Shown: one piece after another, positions 1-8,339 of the stretch | How positions within the stretch are numbered: the stretch's first letter is position 1 | How the letters are laid out: each line of letters opens with the position of its first letter | Assembly (NCBI GenBank): GCA_031260245.1 | Contig: JAIRKH010000041.1 | Span: forward strand, 1 to 37,761 | Direction: 5' to 3' | Source: Treponema sp. | GTDB taxonomy: Bacteria; Spirochaetota; Spirochaetia; Treponematales; Breznakiellaceae | Length of the DNA stretch: 37,761 nt | Made by a program: the position numbers and the translations under genes | Notes under the pieces: model-generated | What the model saw: only the letters and a program-made list of their open reading frames with translations | Databases searched by the model: none | What the model was told of the DNA's origin: nothing

Positions 1-12
1 AAGGAGGTTTTT

Positions 13-582
13 ATGAGAAGACTCTGTGTTTTCCCCGTCCTACTTCTGTTGGGAGGATGTTATCTTGACCTTAACGACGGTCTTGCCAATTATGCGGTTT
101 ATTACCTGCTTGAGATTGAAAATAACTCTGAAACGACTCTTGCGGTGTATGAGGGCGGTCAGTTTCGGGTTGAAAAAGGTGGGAAACCAGTATTCTTCAA
201 AGCTGAATATCTGTTCACGACGATACCCGCCCATTCAAGCGAAGTGTTCTCTTTGTGGTATTGGGGCTATTCTTCTACCGGCGACTCTTTCAACTTCGTC
301 TTAAACGACGGGACGCGAGACTATCTCTTCGCCGGCTGGCGGGAGCAAGTCTATCAGGCGCCCGACGCAGTTGTCTACGGGCTGGGTTATGTGAGCGGCA
401 AAAAGCGGATTAGTTTTGAGCGCGACGGCAAGACCGAGACGTACTCGTTTAAGGGCGTGGTTGATGTTTACGGCAAACTGCGGCTCGTGTTTAATTCCCC
501 AGACGATATTCAATGCGCGGTCGTGGGGAACTTGACTACCGATAAGGCGAGCGTCTTCGGGGATATGGATGTACGGTACTAG
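13..582 (+). CDS. Putative lipoprotein, tandem copy 1
   Basis: A 189-residue protein with a lipoprotein signal: basic start (MRR), hydrophobic stretch, then lipobox LLGGC with Cys16 as the expected lipidated residue. The mature part has no domain I recognise; it is probably a beta-rich envelope protein with repeated Tyr/Phe and Gly. A textbook AAGGAGG Shine-Dalgarno lies at the very start of the window, 5 bases before the ATG. It is a paralogue of the gene starting at 691: the C-terminal ~95 residues are almost identical and the middle is diverged. The upstream promoter is outside the window. Function unknown; membrane anchoring is inferred from the lipobox only. Confidence 0.8.
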   Translation: MRRLCVFPVLLLLGGCYLDLNDGLANYAVYYLLEIENNSETTLAVYEGGQFRVEKGGKPVFFKAEYLFTTIPAHSSEVFSLWYWGYSSTGDSFNFVLNDGTRDYLFAGWREQVYQAPDAVVYGLGYVSGKKRISFERDGKTETYSFKGVVDVYGKLRLVFNSPDDIQCAVVGNLTTDKASVFGDMDVRY

Positions 583-605
583 GGAACTGCGCCCAAGACG
601 CGGCG

Positions 606-676
606 ACGGTAAGGAAAATGTACCGTTAAGAATTACGGCGCTAGAGAACAGCCCTGATTGTGCGACGCCCTAGCGC
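606..676 (+). other. Two hairpins between the tandem lipoprotein genes
   Basis: The spacer holds ACGGTA/TACCGT (606-611 with 621-626, loop 9) and GCGCTAG/CTAGCGC (638-644 with 670-676). The first could attenuate transcription, although no clear T-tract follows. The second ends just before the AAGGAGG of the next gene. The string TACGGCGCTAGAG occurs both here (634) and at the 3' end of gene copy 2 (1241), so part of the spacer is probably a duplicated 3' gene end. No promoter is evident in the spacer. Confidence 0.4.
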
Positions 677-690
677 ATAAGGAGGTTTTT

Positions 691-1251
691 ATGAGAAGAC
701 TTTTTCCTGCTCTGTTTCTATTGATAGGATGTTATCTTGACCTTAATGACGGTCTTGCTGATTATATGGTTTATTATTTAGTTGAAGTTGAAAATAATAT
801 GGAAATGGACATAGCGGCGTACGGAAACGGCCAGTTTCGGGTTGAAAAAGGTGGAAAATGTATGTTTTTCATAGCTGACTCTCTGTCCGCAACAATACCT
901 GCCCATTCTAGCGGAGAATTCTCTATTGGTTGGAGCGCTTCTGATACTGACAAATCTTTCAACTTCGTCTTAAACGACGGGTCACGGGACTATCTCTTCG
1001 CCGGATGGCGGGAGCAAGTCTATCAGGCGCCCGATGCGGTCGTCTATGGGCTGGGTTACGGTACTAGTAAAAAGCAAATCTGTTTTGAACGCGATGGCAA
1101 GACGGAGATATATTCGGTTAAAGGCGTGGTTGACGTTTACGGCAAACTGCGACTCGTGTTTAATTCCCCAGACGATATTCAATGCGCGGTCGTGGGGAGC
1201 TTGACTACCGATAAGGAGAGCGTCTTCGGGGATATAGATGTACGGCGCTAG
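691..1251 (+). CDS. Putative lipoprotein, tandem copy 2
   Basis: A 186-residue paralogue of the preceding gene. The ATG at 691 is chosen because it follows AAGGAGG by 5 bases and restores the same MRRL signal start; an upstream in-frame ATG at 658 would add an unlikely leader. Lipobox LLIGC, expected lipidated Cys14, followed by the same YLDLNDG stretch as copy 1. The region from about 960 to 1251 is nearly identical in DNA to 291-582, while the middle (roughly residues 35-90) is diverged. The gene ends 16 bases before the convergent cytidine deaminase stop. No domain recognised; an envelope lipoprotein by inference. Confidence 0.8.
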   Translation: MRRLFPALFLLIGCYLDLNDGLADYMVYYLVEVENNMEMDIAAYGNGQFRVEKGGKCMFFIADSLSATIPAHSSGEFSIGWSASDTDKSFNFVLNDGSRDYLFAGWREQVYQAPDAVVYGLGYGTSKKQICFERDGKTEIYSVKGVVDVYGKLRLVFNSPDDIQCAVVGSLTTDKESVFGDIDVRR

Positions 1252-1267
1252 AGGACGGCGCGGCGCG

Positions 1268-1666
1268 TTAGCGCGCGAGCTCGCGCAGGGAGTCCAAGGG
1301 GTAGAGTTGTCCAATGGTTGCGGTTACGCGCTCAAGGCCGGTACCGCCAAAGAAGACGGTCGCGTCGGGACGCATGAACTCGCTCAAGACCTGACGGCAC
1401 GCGCCGCAGGGACCGACCGGCCCCTCGGAATCAAGCGTCGCTACGGCTATGGCTGTGAACAAACGCCTTCCCGCGGCGACCGCCTGACAGACCGCGTTCC
1501 GCTCCGCGCATACGGTCAGCCCAAACGAGCGGTTCTCGACGTTGCACCCGGTCCACACGCTTCCGTCGTCCGCGACCAAAGCCGCGCCCACCCTGAACTT
1601 TGAATACGGCGCGTAGGCGGATAAAGCCGCAACCCGCGCCTTCTCAAAAAGTTCCTCCACGCTCAC
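1268..1666 (-). CDS. cdd: Cytidine deaminase
   Basis: A 132-residue homotetramer-type cytidine deaminase that hydrolyses cytidine/deoxycytidine to uridine/deoxyuridine in pyrimidine salvage. Seen in the sequence: the zinc-site motif CAERNA with Cys53 and catalytic Glu55, and PCGACRQ with Cys87 and Cys90 as the other ligands; the N-terminal YAPYSKFRVGAAL motif is also typical. The GTG start at 1666 is chosen because AAGGAGG sits 5 bases upstream and the length then matches the family; the longer frame to 1786 runs into the pullulanase gene. It lies 11 bases after the pullulanase stop, with its Shine-Dalgarno overlapping the end of that gene, so it is probably the last gene of the glucosidase-pullulanase operon. 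No functional link to starch use is obvious. Confidence 0.93.
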   Translation of the reverse strand: MSVEELFEKARVAALSAYAPYSKFRVGAALVADDGSVWTGCNVENRSFGLTVCAERNAVCQAVAAGRRLFTAIAVATLDSEGPVGPCGACRQVLSEFMRPDATVFFGGTGLERVTATIGQLYPLDSLRELAR

Positions 1667-1677
1667 GGCTTCCTCCT

Positions 1678-4305
1678 TCACGGCGCGTACAAAACCGCGG
1701 CGGAGAAACGCGGCGCGGTTATCTGCCCTCGAACCTCGGCGAGCGGCTCCACGCCAGCCTTCTTGTCCGTAACGACCTGAAACCAAACCGAGTCCGTTTC
1801 AGGCAAAGGCACGGTTCGCGGCTGGTCAGACCCGTTGTAGACTACAAAGACGTTTCGCCACGAGTCCCCGTTGGCGTTGTCTTTCAACAGAAAACTCACG
1901 AGCCCGTCGGTGTCGGCGTTGATTACGATACGCTTTTCTATGTTCGCGCTTTCGTTCATACGGAAGGCGGGATGTTCCTTGCGGAGGCGGATAAGCCCCG
2001 CGTAATAGTCCACGACGGGCTTGTATTTGGAGGCGTTCTCCCATCTGATTTGATTTATAGAATCAGGACTCGCATAGCTGTTGGGGTCCCCGAATTTGCT
2101 TCGGAGGAATTCGTCCCCGGCTTGGAAGAACGGGACGCCCTGAGCGGTAAGCGCAATCGCGTTCGCCAGCAGAGCCGCGCGGACCGGGTCGTTCTCAAAG
2201 AGGTCCTTCTCCGGGTCTATCAAGCCGTAGGGGTTGTCCGCCAAATTCTTCGCGCCGAAGGAGAACGCGAATTTGTCCCATAGATTGAGGTTGTCGTGCG
2301 CGGTTACGTAGTTAACGCTTTCGTCCGCCCGCGCGGTAAAGTCGGTCGTGGACCCGGCGACGCCCCGTATGATTCCTTCCTCCCATCCGGGCGCGCCGCT
2401 TGCGAACCCGCGAGAGTCGTCGTCGCTGCCGCCCTTGAGCGCGGTACGGAATCGGTCGTTGAATACCGCGAAACCTAGCCCTTTCTGCCTGCTAATAACC
2501 GTTTGTCTGTCCAAAGGCAGGGGCGAATAGCCCGCTGTCCACGGCTCCCCATAGACGATGACGCTTGGGTCGACCTTGGACCGTAGTTCCTCGACGAGAT
2601 TCGTCATGGTATCAATGTCGATGAGTCCCATGAGGTCAAAACGGAACCCGTCGACGCGGTACTCCTTCGCCCAATAGAGCACAGAATCCACAATAAACTT
2701 CCGCGCCATGGGGCGCTCGGACGCAACCTCGTTACCGCACCCTGAGCCGTTGGTTAGCCTGCCAGTCCTATCGGTACGGTAGAAGTAGTTCCGCGTCGCT
2801 CCGAAGGGTCCGCCGTGAGCTTGGAACGTATGATTGTAAACCACGTCCATGACGACTCGTATACCCGCGTCGTGAAGCGCCTGTACCATTTGTTTGAATT
2901 CAACGATGCGCGTTACGGGGTTCCACGGGTCAGTGGAATAGGAACCTTCCGGCGTATTGTAGTTCTGCGGATCGTAGCCCCAGTTGAACGACGAGCGCCC
3001 GTCGGCGTCTAAAGCCGCCTCGTTCACAGACGCGAAGTCAAACGCGGGCAGGAGGTGCACGTGGGTAACGCCTAGCGCCTTGAGGTGGTCTATACCGGTA
3101 GGCGCGCCGTCCTTATTTTTGGTTCCTGTCTCGGCGAACGCGAGGAATTTGCCCTTATGGGTCATTCCTGAGTCCTGATCAATGGAAAAGTCCCGCGTAT
3201 GAACCTCGTAGATAACTGCGTCCTGAAACGCGGCGAGAGGCGGCTTATCCGCGACCCAGCGTTGCGGATTGGTTTCCGATAAGTCGACGATTGCCATACG
3301 CTGACCGTTAGGAGATACGGCTTTTGCGTAGGGGTCCGGGACAAACGTCTTTTCCCCGTCCGCGAATTCCACGTAGTAAAGATAGAATTTACCCTTCAAG
3401 TTTCCCGCCGCGGACGCGGTCCATACGCCGGTTTCCGTTTCCTTTCGCATCGGAATGAACGAGGCGTCGGAATTATCCACGACCCTGCCGTTTGCGTCGT
3501 AGGTTCCAGGTCCGTCGAACAGGGCGACGGCTATGGAAACCGCTTGAGGCGACCATACCTTGAAGATAGAGCGCTCCGCCGAGTACATAAGTCCCAAATC
3601 GTCTCCGCCGTAAAAGAAAGAGTCCAATACACCCCGCATAACGACGCTTTTCGGAGAGAATACGCCGGATTCGTCCTTTACCGTGTAGATTTTCGTTACG
3701 TCGAGCGCGTTCTCCGCGAGCGTTATCACGACCTCGTCGTCTCTTCCGCCTCTTTCGGACTTGCCGTTCAGTTTCGCGCCGCCGCCGTCAAATACGCCGA
3801 AGTTCTCGTAATCGTCAGGCGCCTTTATCAAGGTAAGCGTTACCGCGTTAGGAGCGTCCGCAACCGCGAAGAGTATCGCGGGACCGGGAATCTCTGGCTT
3901 CTCCAAGTAAATAGTATCGTCGTTCTGCAAAATCCATACCTCCCTATTTTCGTTTCTCTTTATGAATCGGTCCCTGTCGCCGTCTTTTTCAGCCCAATCG
4001 TTTCCTCTTTCGCTCCGTCGGACGAGCATACCGAATTCCGCGTACTCAACGGACGCCGTAGCAAAACCGTCTGTGTTCGGCGTGGCGAAGGCGACGGCTT
4101 TCCCGACGTCGCCCGTCCATACCCACAGGTTCCATCCGTCGTAATCGCCGCGGTAGCGATAATAGTGAACCGCGACCGCTCTCTTGTCCTCTTCATACGC
4201 GGGTTTAGCCCGTAACGGGGTAATCGCCGCGAAGAATAAAACGAAAGCGATAACGGCGGAAAATCTCTTGTCAGACTGAGGGCTCGCCGCGTTACGCTGT
4301 CTCAT
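1678..4305 (-). CDS. pulA: Secreted type I pullulanase (GH13)
   Basis: An 875-residue enzyme that hydrolyses alpha-1,6 branch points of pullulan, starch or glycogen limit dextrins. A signal peptide precedes residue ~35 (hydrophobic FSAVIAFVLFFAAI, then PLRA), so it is exported. Next come a CBM41-like module (YRYRGDYDGWNLWVW), a CBM48-like module and the GH13 barrel. The type I pullulanase signature NWGYDP is at ~441. Catalytic residues read directly: DVVYNH at ~487, nucleophile Asp557 in GFRFDLMG, acid/base Glu587 in YGEPW, Asp671 in TAHDN. The ATG at 4305 overlaps the upstream glucosidase stop as ATGA, so the two are translationally coupled; the longer frame to 4368 is rejected for that reason and because the signal peptide then fits. 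Confidence 0.93.
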   Translation of the reverse strand: MRQRNAASPQSDKRFSAVIAFVLFFAAITPLRAKPAYEEDKRAVAVHYYRYRGDYDGWNLWVWTGDVGKAVAFATPNTDGFATASVEYAEFGMLVRRSERGNDWAEKDGDRDRFIKRNENREVWILQNDDTIYLEKPEIPGPAILFAVADAPNAVTLTLIKAPDDYENFGVFDGGGAKLNGKSERGGRDDEVVITLAENALDVTKIYTVKDESGVFSPKSVVMRGVLDSFFYGGDDLGLMYSAERSIFKVWSPQAVSIAVALFDGPGTYDANGRVVDNSDASFIPMRKETETGVWTASAAGNLKGKFYLYYVEFADGEKTFVPDPYAKAVSPNGQRMAIVDLSETNPQRWVADKPPLAAFQDAVIYEVHTRDFSIDQDSGMTHKGKFLAFAETGTKNKDGAPTGIDHLKALGVTHVHLLPAFDFASVNEAALDADGRSSFNWGYDPQNYNTPEGSYSTDPWNPVTRIVEFKQMVQALHDAGIRVVMDVVYNHTFQAHGGPFGATRNYFYRTDRTGRLTNGSGCGNEVASERPMARKFIVDSVLYWAKEYRVDGFRFDLMGLIDIDTMTNLVEELRSKVDPSVIVYGEPWTAGYSPLPLDRQTVISRQKGLGFAVFNDRFRTALKGGSDDDSRGFASGAPGWEEGIIRGVAGSTTDFTARADESVNYVTAHDNLNLWDKFAFSFGAKNLADNPYGLIDPEKDLFENDPVRAALLANAIALTAQGVPFFQAGDEFLRSKFGDPNSYASPDSINQIRWENASKYKPVVDYYAGLIRLRKEHPAFRMNESANIEKRIVINADTDGLVSFLLKDNANGDSWRNVFVVYNGSDQPRTVPLPETDSVWFQVVTDKKAGVEPLAEVRGQITAPRFSAAVLYAP

Positions 4306-5909
4306 TCCACTCTCCACATTCCGAAGCTCTGCGGCTCCATGCTGCATTCGCCGTTTACGAGAGCGCATTTACCGACGGCAAAGAGCCTTTCGTATTTCTG
4401 GTCTGATTTTTCGGTTCTGTTTATAGAAACGAGGGACGCGGTTCTTTCCGAGCGCGGGTTCACCGCGCAGACGATTTTCCCCCGTTTATAGACGAAAGGG
4501 ACGCAGGCTATTCCGTCGAAAAAGTCCGTATTACCTATCAGTTCGAAGTTGGGAATCGCCTGTAAATCCGATTCGGTATGGCGCAGGCGGAGCAAGGTTT
4601 TCACCGTGTTGAGGAGGGAAGAGGCTTCCGCTTGTTGCGAGGCGACGGACGGGGCGTTTGGACGCGTGTCAATCGGCAGGTAGAGCTTGTCGGGCGCGGC
4701 TGTGGAGAAGCCCGCGTTCGGCGCCGAATACGACCATTGCATAGGAGTGCGGGAACCGGTACGGGTGTAGCCGCCCTCTTTGGTGGGCATATCAATATAC
4801 GCCATACCGATTTCGTCGCCATAGTAGATGAACGGCACGCCGGGCAGGGTCAACAGCGTCGAGTAGGCGAGCGCGAGCTCGCGCTGGTCCAGGTTCAGGC
4901 TCATGCGCGGGGTGTCATGATTGCCGGTGATGAAGCTGATGTAGCCGTCGTTTTTAGTTTCTTCGTACCACGGCAGGTACTGCGCCAGGAATTTCGTAAC
5001 GTCGTGGGCGCCGCCGCCGTCTTTCTTGAAGAAACTCACGTCGTTTACTATTTTGCGCCTCCGCCAATCTATCTTGTAGTTCCGCGCCAGACTCTTGTAC
5101 CCGCCGCCCTCGTGGTCAAGGAGGAAATCCGCGTGGAAGCCGGCTTTGAGGGAAAGGTCTGGGGAACTCCATTCGGAAACGATGAACGCCTCCGGGAATT
5201 CTTCATCGAGCATATCGCGGACCGCTCGCCATATCGCGGACGTTCCGCTCTTACGCGCGTCGTCGTTCTTGACGAGCGAGTCCGCCATATCGACGCGGAA
5301 CCCGTCCGCGCCGCGTTGAAGCCAGAAGCGCATGATGTCCATGAGCGCTTTCCGCGTGGCGATACATTCCGGGTGATTGGGCGGCAGTTGCCACTCCTCT
5401 TTCACGTTCAAAAAACCGTAGTTAAGCGCGGGTTGGCACTTGAAAAAGTTGAGAATGTAAGCTCCGTCCCGCTCCGCTTCGCCCCCAACGAACGCGAGTC
5501 CTTCAGGACGTTTGAACCACGAATCGGTCCAGATGTAACGATGAGAGAACTTGTTGTTCTCCGGTTTCTTGCTTTCTATGAACCATTCATGCTCCTCCGA
5601 AGTGTGCCCCGGAACTAAGTCCAGAATCACCCGAATACCCTTCCTGTGAGCCTCGTCGAAAAGACGGTATAAATCCTCGTTTGTTCCATAGCGCGGAGCC
5701 ACCTTCTTGTAGTCGCGCACGTCGTAGCCCGCGTCTTTAAAGGGTGAATCAAAACACGGGTTGAGCCATATCCCGTTGCACCCTAAATCTCTCACGTAAT
5801 CGAGCTTCTGAATGATTCCCTCGATGTCGCCGATTCCGTCTCCGTTAGAATCGTAAAAACTCTGCGGATAAATCTCGTAAAAAACCGCATCTTCCAACCA
5901 TTTTGGCAT
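4302..5909 (-). CDS. GH13 alpha-glucosidase / maltodextrin hydrolase
   Basis: A 535-residue GH13 enzyme without a signal peptide, so cytoplasmic. It starts PKWLEDAVFYEIYPQSFYDSNGDGIGD, typical of oligo-1,6-glucosidase, alpha-glucosidase or trehalose-synthase-like members. Catalytic residues: Asp207 in GFRVDMAD, Glu246 in IVSEW, Asp332 in TGNHDTPR. The YYGDEIGM loop is also typical. It probably cleaves maltodextrins released by the pullulanase encoded next, with which it is coupled by a 4-base overlap. Start: ATG at 5909 with AGGAGAA upstream. A promoter at 5988-6016 gives a ~70-base leader. Exact substrate (alpha-1,4 or alpha-1,6; sucrose isomer) cannot be told from sequence. Confidence 0.88.
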   Translation of the reverse strand: MPKWLEDAVFYEIYPQSFYDSNGDGIGDIEGIIQKLDYVRDLGCNGIWLNPCFDSPFKDAGYDVRDYKKVAPRYGTNEDLYRLFDEAHRKGIRVILDLVPGHTSEEHEWFIESKKPENNKFSHRYIWTDSWFKRPEGLAFVGGEAERDGAYILNFFKCQPALNYGFLNVKEEWQLPPNHPECIATRKALMDIMRFWLQRGADGFRVDMADSLVKNDDARKSGTSAIWRAVRDMLDEEFPEAFIVSEWSSPDLSLKAGFHADFLLDHEGGGYKSLARNYKIDWRRRKIVNDVSFFKKDGGGAHDVTKFLAQYLPWYEETKNDGYISFITGNHDTPRMSLNLDQRELALAYSTLLTLPGVPFIYYGDEIGMAYIDMPTKEGGYTRTGSRTPMQWSYSAPNAGFSTAAPDKLYLPIDTRPNAPSVASQQAEASSLLNTVKTLLRLRHTESDLQAIPNFELIGNTDFFDGIACVPFVYKRGKIVCAVNPRSERTASLVSINRTEKSDQKYERLFAVGKCALVNGECSMEPQSFGMWRVE

Positions 5910-5961
5910 ATATTTCTCCTAAAATTCGGCGCAAAAGATTAGAGCGCCTCTACAATTTACC

Positions 5962-6016
5962 CGGCGATAAAAAACGCCGTAACGATAATTATACAGAATA
6001 AGACGCTTTAAAACAA
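5962..6016 (-). promoter_or_regulatory. Promoter and leader hairpin of the glucosidase-pullulanase operon
   Basis: On the minus strand TTGTTT (6016-6011), 17 bp, TATAAT (5993-5988). Transcription would begin near 5981 and the first ~20 bases of the RNA would form CGGCG/CGCCG (5962-5979, loop of eight, T-rich on the transcript). The hairpin sits at the extreme 5' end, so it more likely stabilises the message than terminates it. Confidence 0.65.
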
Positions 6017-6030
6017 GTCGGAATGGGCGT

Positions 6031-6501
6031 CTATTTTTTCAAGAATATTTGCAGAGCTTGAACGCCGAATACAACGATCGCAGTAACGACGGCGCCTGAT
6101 ATGAGTACCCCGACGACGACCGCCATCATGGTTTTGCGTTTGCTCAAGCCGAGCACCCATGCGCCGAGCGTCCCGGTCCACGCGCCCGTCAGCGGCAGAG
6201 GAATCGCCACGAACAGGGACACGCCGAACCAGCCCCACCTTTCCACGCCGTTTGCGAGTTTTGAGCGGGCTTTTCCGATGAATCTCTCGAAGAAACGCTG
6301 GTACCATTCCATTTTAAGGAATAATTTGTGAACGGTTCCCAAGAATAACCAGCACGCCGGGGCGACGAGCGCGTTGAGCGCCGCGCATAGCGGGTAGGCG
6401 ACAAACCACGGCGTCCCGTTATATACGGCGTAGGGAATGCTACCTCTCAATTCAGAAATCGGCAGAAACGACAAAACAATAGTCAAAAGTAGGACATTCA
6501 T
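6031..6501 (-). CDS. Small multidrug export family membrane protein (COG2426-like)
   Basis: A 156-residue integral membrane protein with about four hydrophobic segments: LLLTIVLSFLPISELRGSIP at the start, a segment around 40-55 with WLFLG, then FGVSLFVAIPLPLTGAWTG and VVVGVLISGAVVTAIVVFG. The PISELRGSIP and PLPLTGAWTG motifs are characteristic of the putative small multidrug export family (PF06695). The actual substrate is not established; the family name is by similarity only. It lies upstream of the glucosidase operon on the same strand but that operon has its own promoter. No Shine-Dalgarno precedes the ATG; a -10 box ends 5 bases upstream (see promoter). Confidence 0.8.
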   Translation of the reverse strand: MNVLLLTIVLSFLPISELRGSIPYAVYNGTPWFVAYPLCAALNALVAPACWLFLGTVHKLFLKMEWYQRFFERFIGKARSKLANGVERWGWFGVSLFVAIPLPLTGAWTGTLGAWVLGLSKRKTMMAVVVGVLISGAVVTAIVVFGVQALQIFLKK

Positions 6502-6506
6502 GTCTC

Positions 6507-6535
6507 ATAATAGCAAAAAACAGCAGACGCGGCAA
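6507..6535 (-). promoter_or_regulatory. Predicted leaderless promoter of the small export gene
   Basis: Minus strand TTGCCG (6535-6530), 17 bp, TATTAT (6512-6507). Only 5 bases (GAGAC) separate the -10 box from the ATG at 6501, so the transcript should start at or next to the A of ATG. No Shine-Dalgarno is present. Confidence 0.55.
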
Positions 6536-6594
6536 GCATATACTGGTCATTTTTTCAATGCCAATATTATCATAAGGCTGGAGAGGGATGGAGA

Positions 6595-6638
6595 GTGTCA
6601 GACACGGCGGCGTCAGACGCGCCCCAGTCTGAGCAGAC
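6595..6638. repeat. Cluster of three short palindromes sharing GTCAGAC / GTCTG
   Basis: Consecutive inverted repeats: GTGT-CAG-ACAC (6595-6605), GCGT-CAG-ACGC (6610-6620) and GTCTG-AG-CAGAC (6627-6638). The first two share the core GTCAGAC with centres 15 bp apart. A fourth, looser hairpin GGGG/CCCC follows at 6660-6675. They sit between the divergent export gene and recQ. They could be operator half-sites or RNA hairpins; no known regulator site was recognised. Confidence 0.5.
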
Positions 6639-6786
6639 ATCTGGGCGGTGGGGACCCTGTACCCCGACAACGCGGACTTACTAGTCTGAACCCTTTATGC
6701 GATAGAGTCGTCAAAAAGATACGCTTAATTCCCGAAATTCGTACTGAAAAGCCAAGCGTATTCCACGCGGACGCCGTATTGTAATT

Positions 6787-8307
6787 ATGGACGAAAGAGA
6801 CCCCCTAACCGATGCGGCGCGGCGGCTGTTTGGCGTATCGTACCTATTTCCCTATCAACGGCTCGTCGTATCGAACATTCTCGAAGCCGCGGACGCCGCG
6901 GGCGTTCAGATAAGGCGGCTCGACGGCGAAGAAAACAAGGAAACCGACTCTACGGATAAAGAACCTCCTTACGGCGAAGGGCGGCAGATAGTCGTCTTGC
7001 CCACAGGAGCGGGAAAATCTCTGTGTTTCCAACTGCCTGGGCTCCTTTTGCAAGGAGCGACGCTTATCGTTTATCCTATACTGTCCCTGATGGCGGACCA
7101 GGAAAGACGACTCATAGAAAGAGGTTTCGCGCCGGCGGTTCTCCGCGGCGGACAAACCCAAGAAGAACGCGCCGCGCTTTGGGAAAAACTGAAAGACCCT
7201 GAACCGCGCTTCATCATAACGAATCCCGAAACGCTTCTGATTCCCAAGACGTTGGAAAGGCTACGCTCCCTCGGCGTCGTTCATATCGTCATAGACGAAG
7301 CCCACTGCGTCAGCGAATGGGGCGAAAGCTTTAGACCCGCATACCTCCGCATAGGCGAGATAATCTCGGCGCTTTCTGCGCCTCTTGTTACCGCGTTCAC
7401 GGCGACCGCGTCGGCGCCTGTTTTGGAGAAAATCGACGCATACATCTTCGGCGGACAAGGCGCCCGCCAGGTTGTCGGCAACCCGGATAGGGTCAATATC
7501 AGCTATTCGGCGCAGGGCTGTATCTTGCGGGACGCGGCCGTCCGCGATATTATACGCGAAAATCAGCGTCCGGCCATCGTATTCTGCTCCTCGCGTATAG
7601 GCGCGGAAAAACTCGCCCGCTATTTACGCAACGAGCTGGGAGACAAGGAAATCCGTTTCTACCATGCGGGCTTGAGCAGGGAAGAAAAAACCGCGGTCGA
7701 GAAGTGGTTTCTGAAAAATCCCACAGGTATACTCGTCGCTACGTGCGCCTTTGGCATGGGCGTAGACAAAGCGGATATTCGCACGGTCGTTCACCGCGAC
7801 TGCCCCCCTTCAGTGGAAGCTTATTTGCAAGAATCAGGCAGGGCGGGCAGAGACGGCTCGCCGTCAAAAGCCGTTCTCCTCTGGGGCCCGGACGACGTAA
7901 ACAGCCTGAAACGCGCCAAAACCCAAGCCGACCAGAGCCGTCTGTCCGCATTATTGAACTATGCGGAAGATACGACCAAGTGCCGACGGAGAATATTGCT
8001 CGATCTCTTGAACTACGAAGGGGAAATCGCGGCTTCCGACGGCGTTTGTTGCGACGTATGCGCCAAAACCGCAAAGAAAACGCTGAGGGAAGAGGTTATA
8101 ACGCCCTTTTTCAAAAAATATAAACGCTGTTTCACGCCGTCTGAAGCGGTTGAACTCCTGGCGCAAGACGAATCCCTTGGATGGACGGACCGCGACGTCA
8201 GAAAAGCTATCCAGAGTCTCGTTCAATATAAAAAATTGACGCAAATCAAAAATATCTTCTGGAAGAACAAACTGACGGTTCGAGAAAATAAACGTATACC
8301 CCGCTAG
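6787..8307 (+). CDS. recQ: RecQ-family ATP-dependent DNA helicase, no HRDC domain
   Basis: A 506-residue superfamily 2 helicase unwinding DNA 3' to 5' in recombination and repair. Motif I PTGAGKS at ~75-81, motif II DEAH at 169-172 followed by the RecQ aromatic-rich loop CVSEWGESFRP, motif III TATAS, motif V/VI region FGMGVDKADIR and QESGRAGRDG. The zinc-binding region shows Cys399 (CRRRILLDLLNYEGE) and CCDVC at ~421-425, as in RecQ. After a winged-helix-like part (YKRCFTPSEAVELL) the protein stops; the HRDC domain of longer RecQ proteins is absent. A 20-residue acidic/charged insert (EENKETDSTDKE) precedes motif I. No Shine-Dalgarno is visible before the ATG; the bases TATTGT end 4 bases upstream but lack a good -35. 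Confidence 0.92.
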   Translation: MDERDPLTDAARRLFGVSYLFPYQRLVVSNILEAADAAGVQIRRLDGEENKETDSTDKEPPYGEGRQIVVLPTGAGKSLCFQLPGLLLQGATLIVYPILSLMADQERRLIERGFAPAVLRGGQTQEERAALWEKLKDPEPRFIITNPETLLIPKTLERLRSLGVVHIVIDEAHCVSEWGESFRPAYLRIGEIISALSAPLVTAFTATASAPVLEKIDAYIFGGQGARQVVGNPDRVNISYSAQGCILRDAAVRDIIRENQRPAIVFCSSRIGAEKLARYLRNELGDKEIRFYHAGLSREEKTAVEKWFLKNPTGILVATCAFGMGVDKADIRTVVHRDCPPSVEAYLQESGRAGRDGSPSKAVLLWGPDDVNSLKRAKTQADQSRLSALLNYAEDTTKCRRRILLDLLNYEGEIAASDGVCCDVCAKTAKKTLREEVITPFFKKYKRCFTPSEAVELLAQDESLGWTDRDVRKAIQSLVQYKKLTQIKNIFWKNKLTVRENKRIPR

Positions 8308-8333
8308 ACTAATCAACCTTCTTATGCTATACT
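8305..8333 (+). promoter_or_regulatory. Predicted leaderless promoter of the HAD gene
   Basis: TAGACT (8305-8310), 17 bp, TATACT (8328-8333), then 6 bases to the ATG at 8340. The -35 box overlaps the recQ stop codon TAG (8305-8307). The expected first transcribed base coincides with the start codon; no Shine-Dalgarno is present. Confidence 0.6.
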
Positions 8334-8339
8334 AAATAA

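Noticed and set aside
1238-2283. Plus-strand frames opposite cdd and pulA
   Set aside because: Arg/Gly/Val-rich shadow frames of GC-rich genes on the other strand.
6437-6784. Plus-strand 115-codon frame upstream of recQ
   Set aside because: It overlaps the start of the export gene and the palindrome array, has no start signal and no recognisable sequence.
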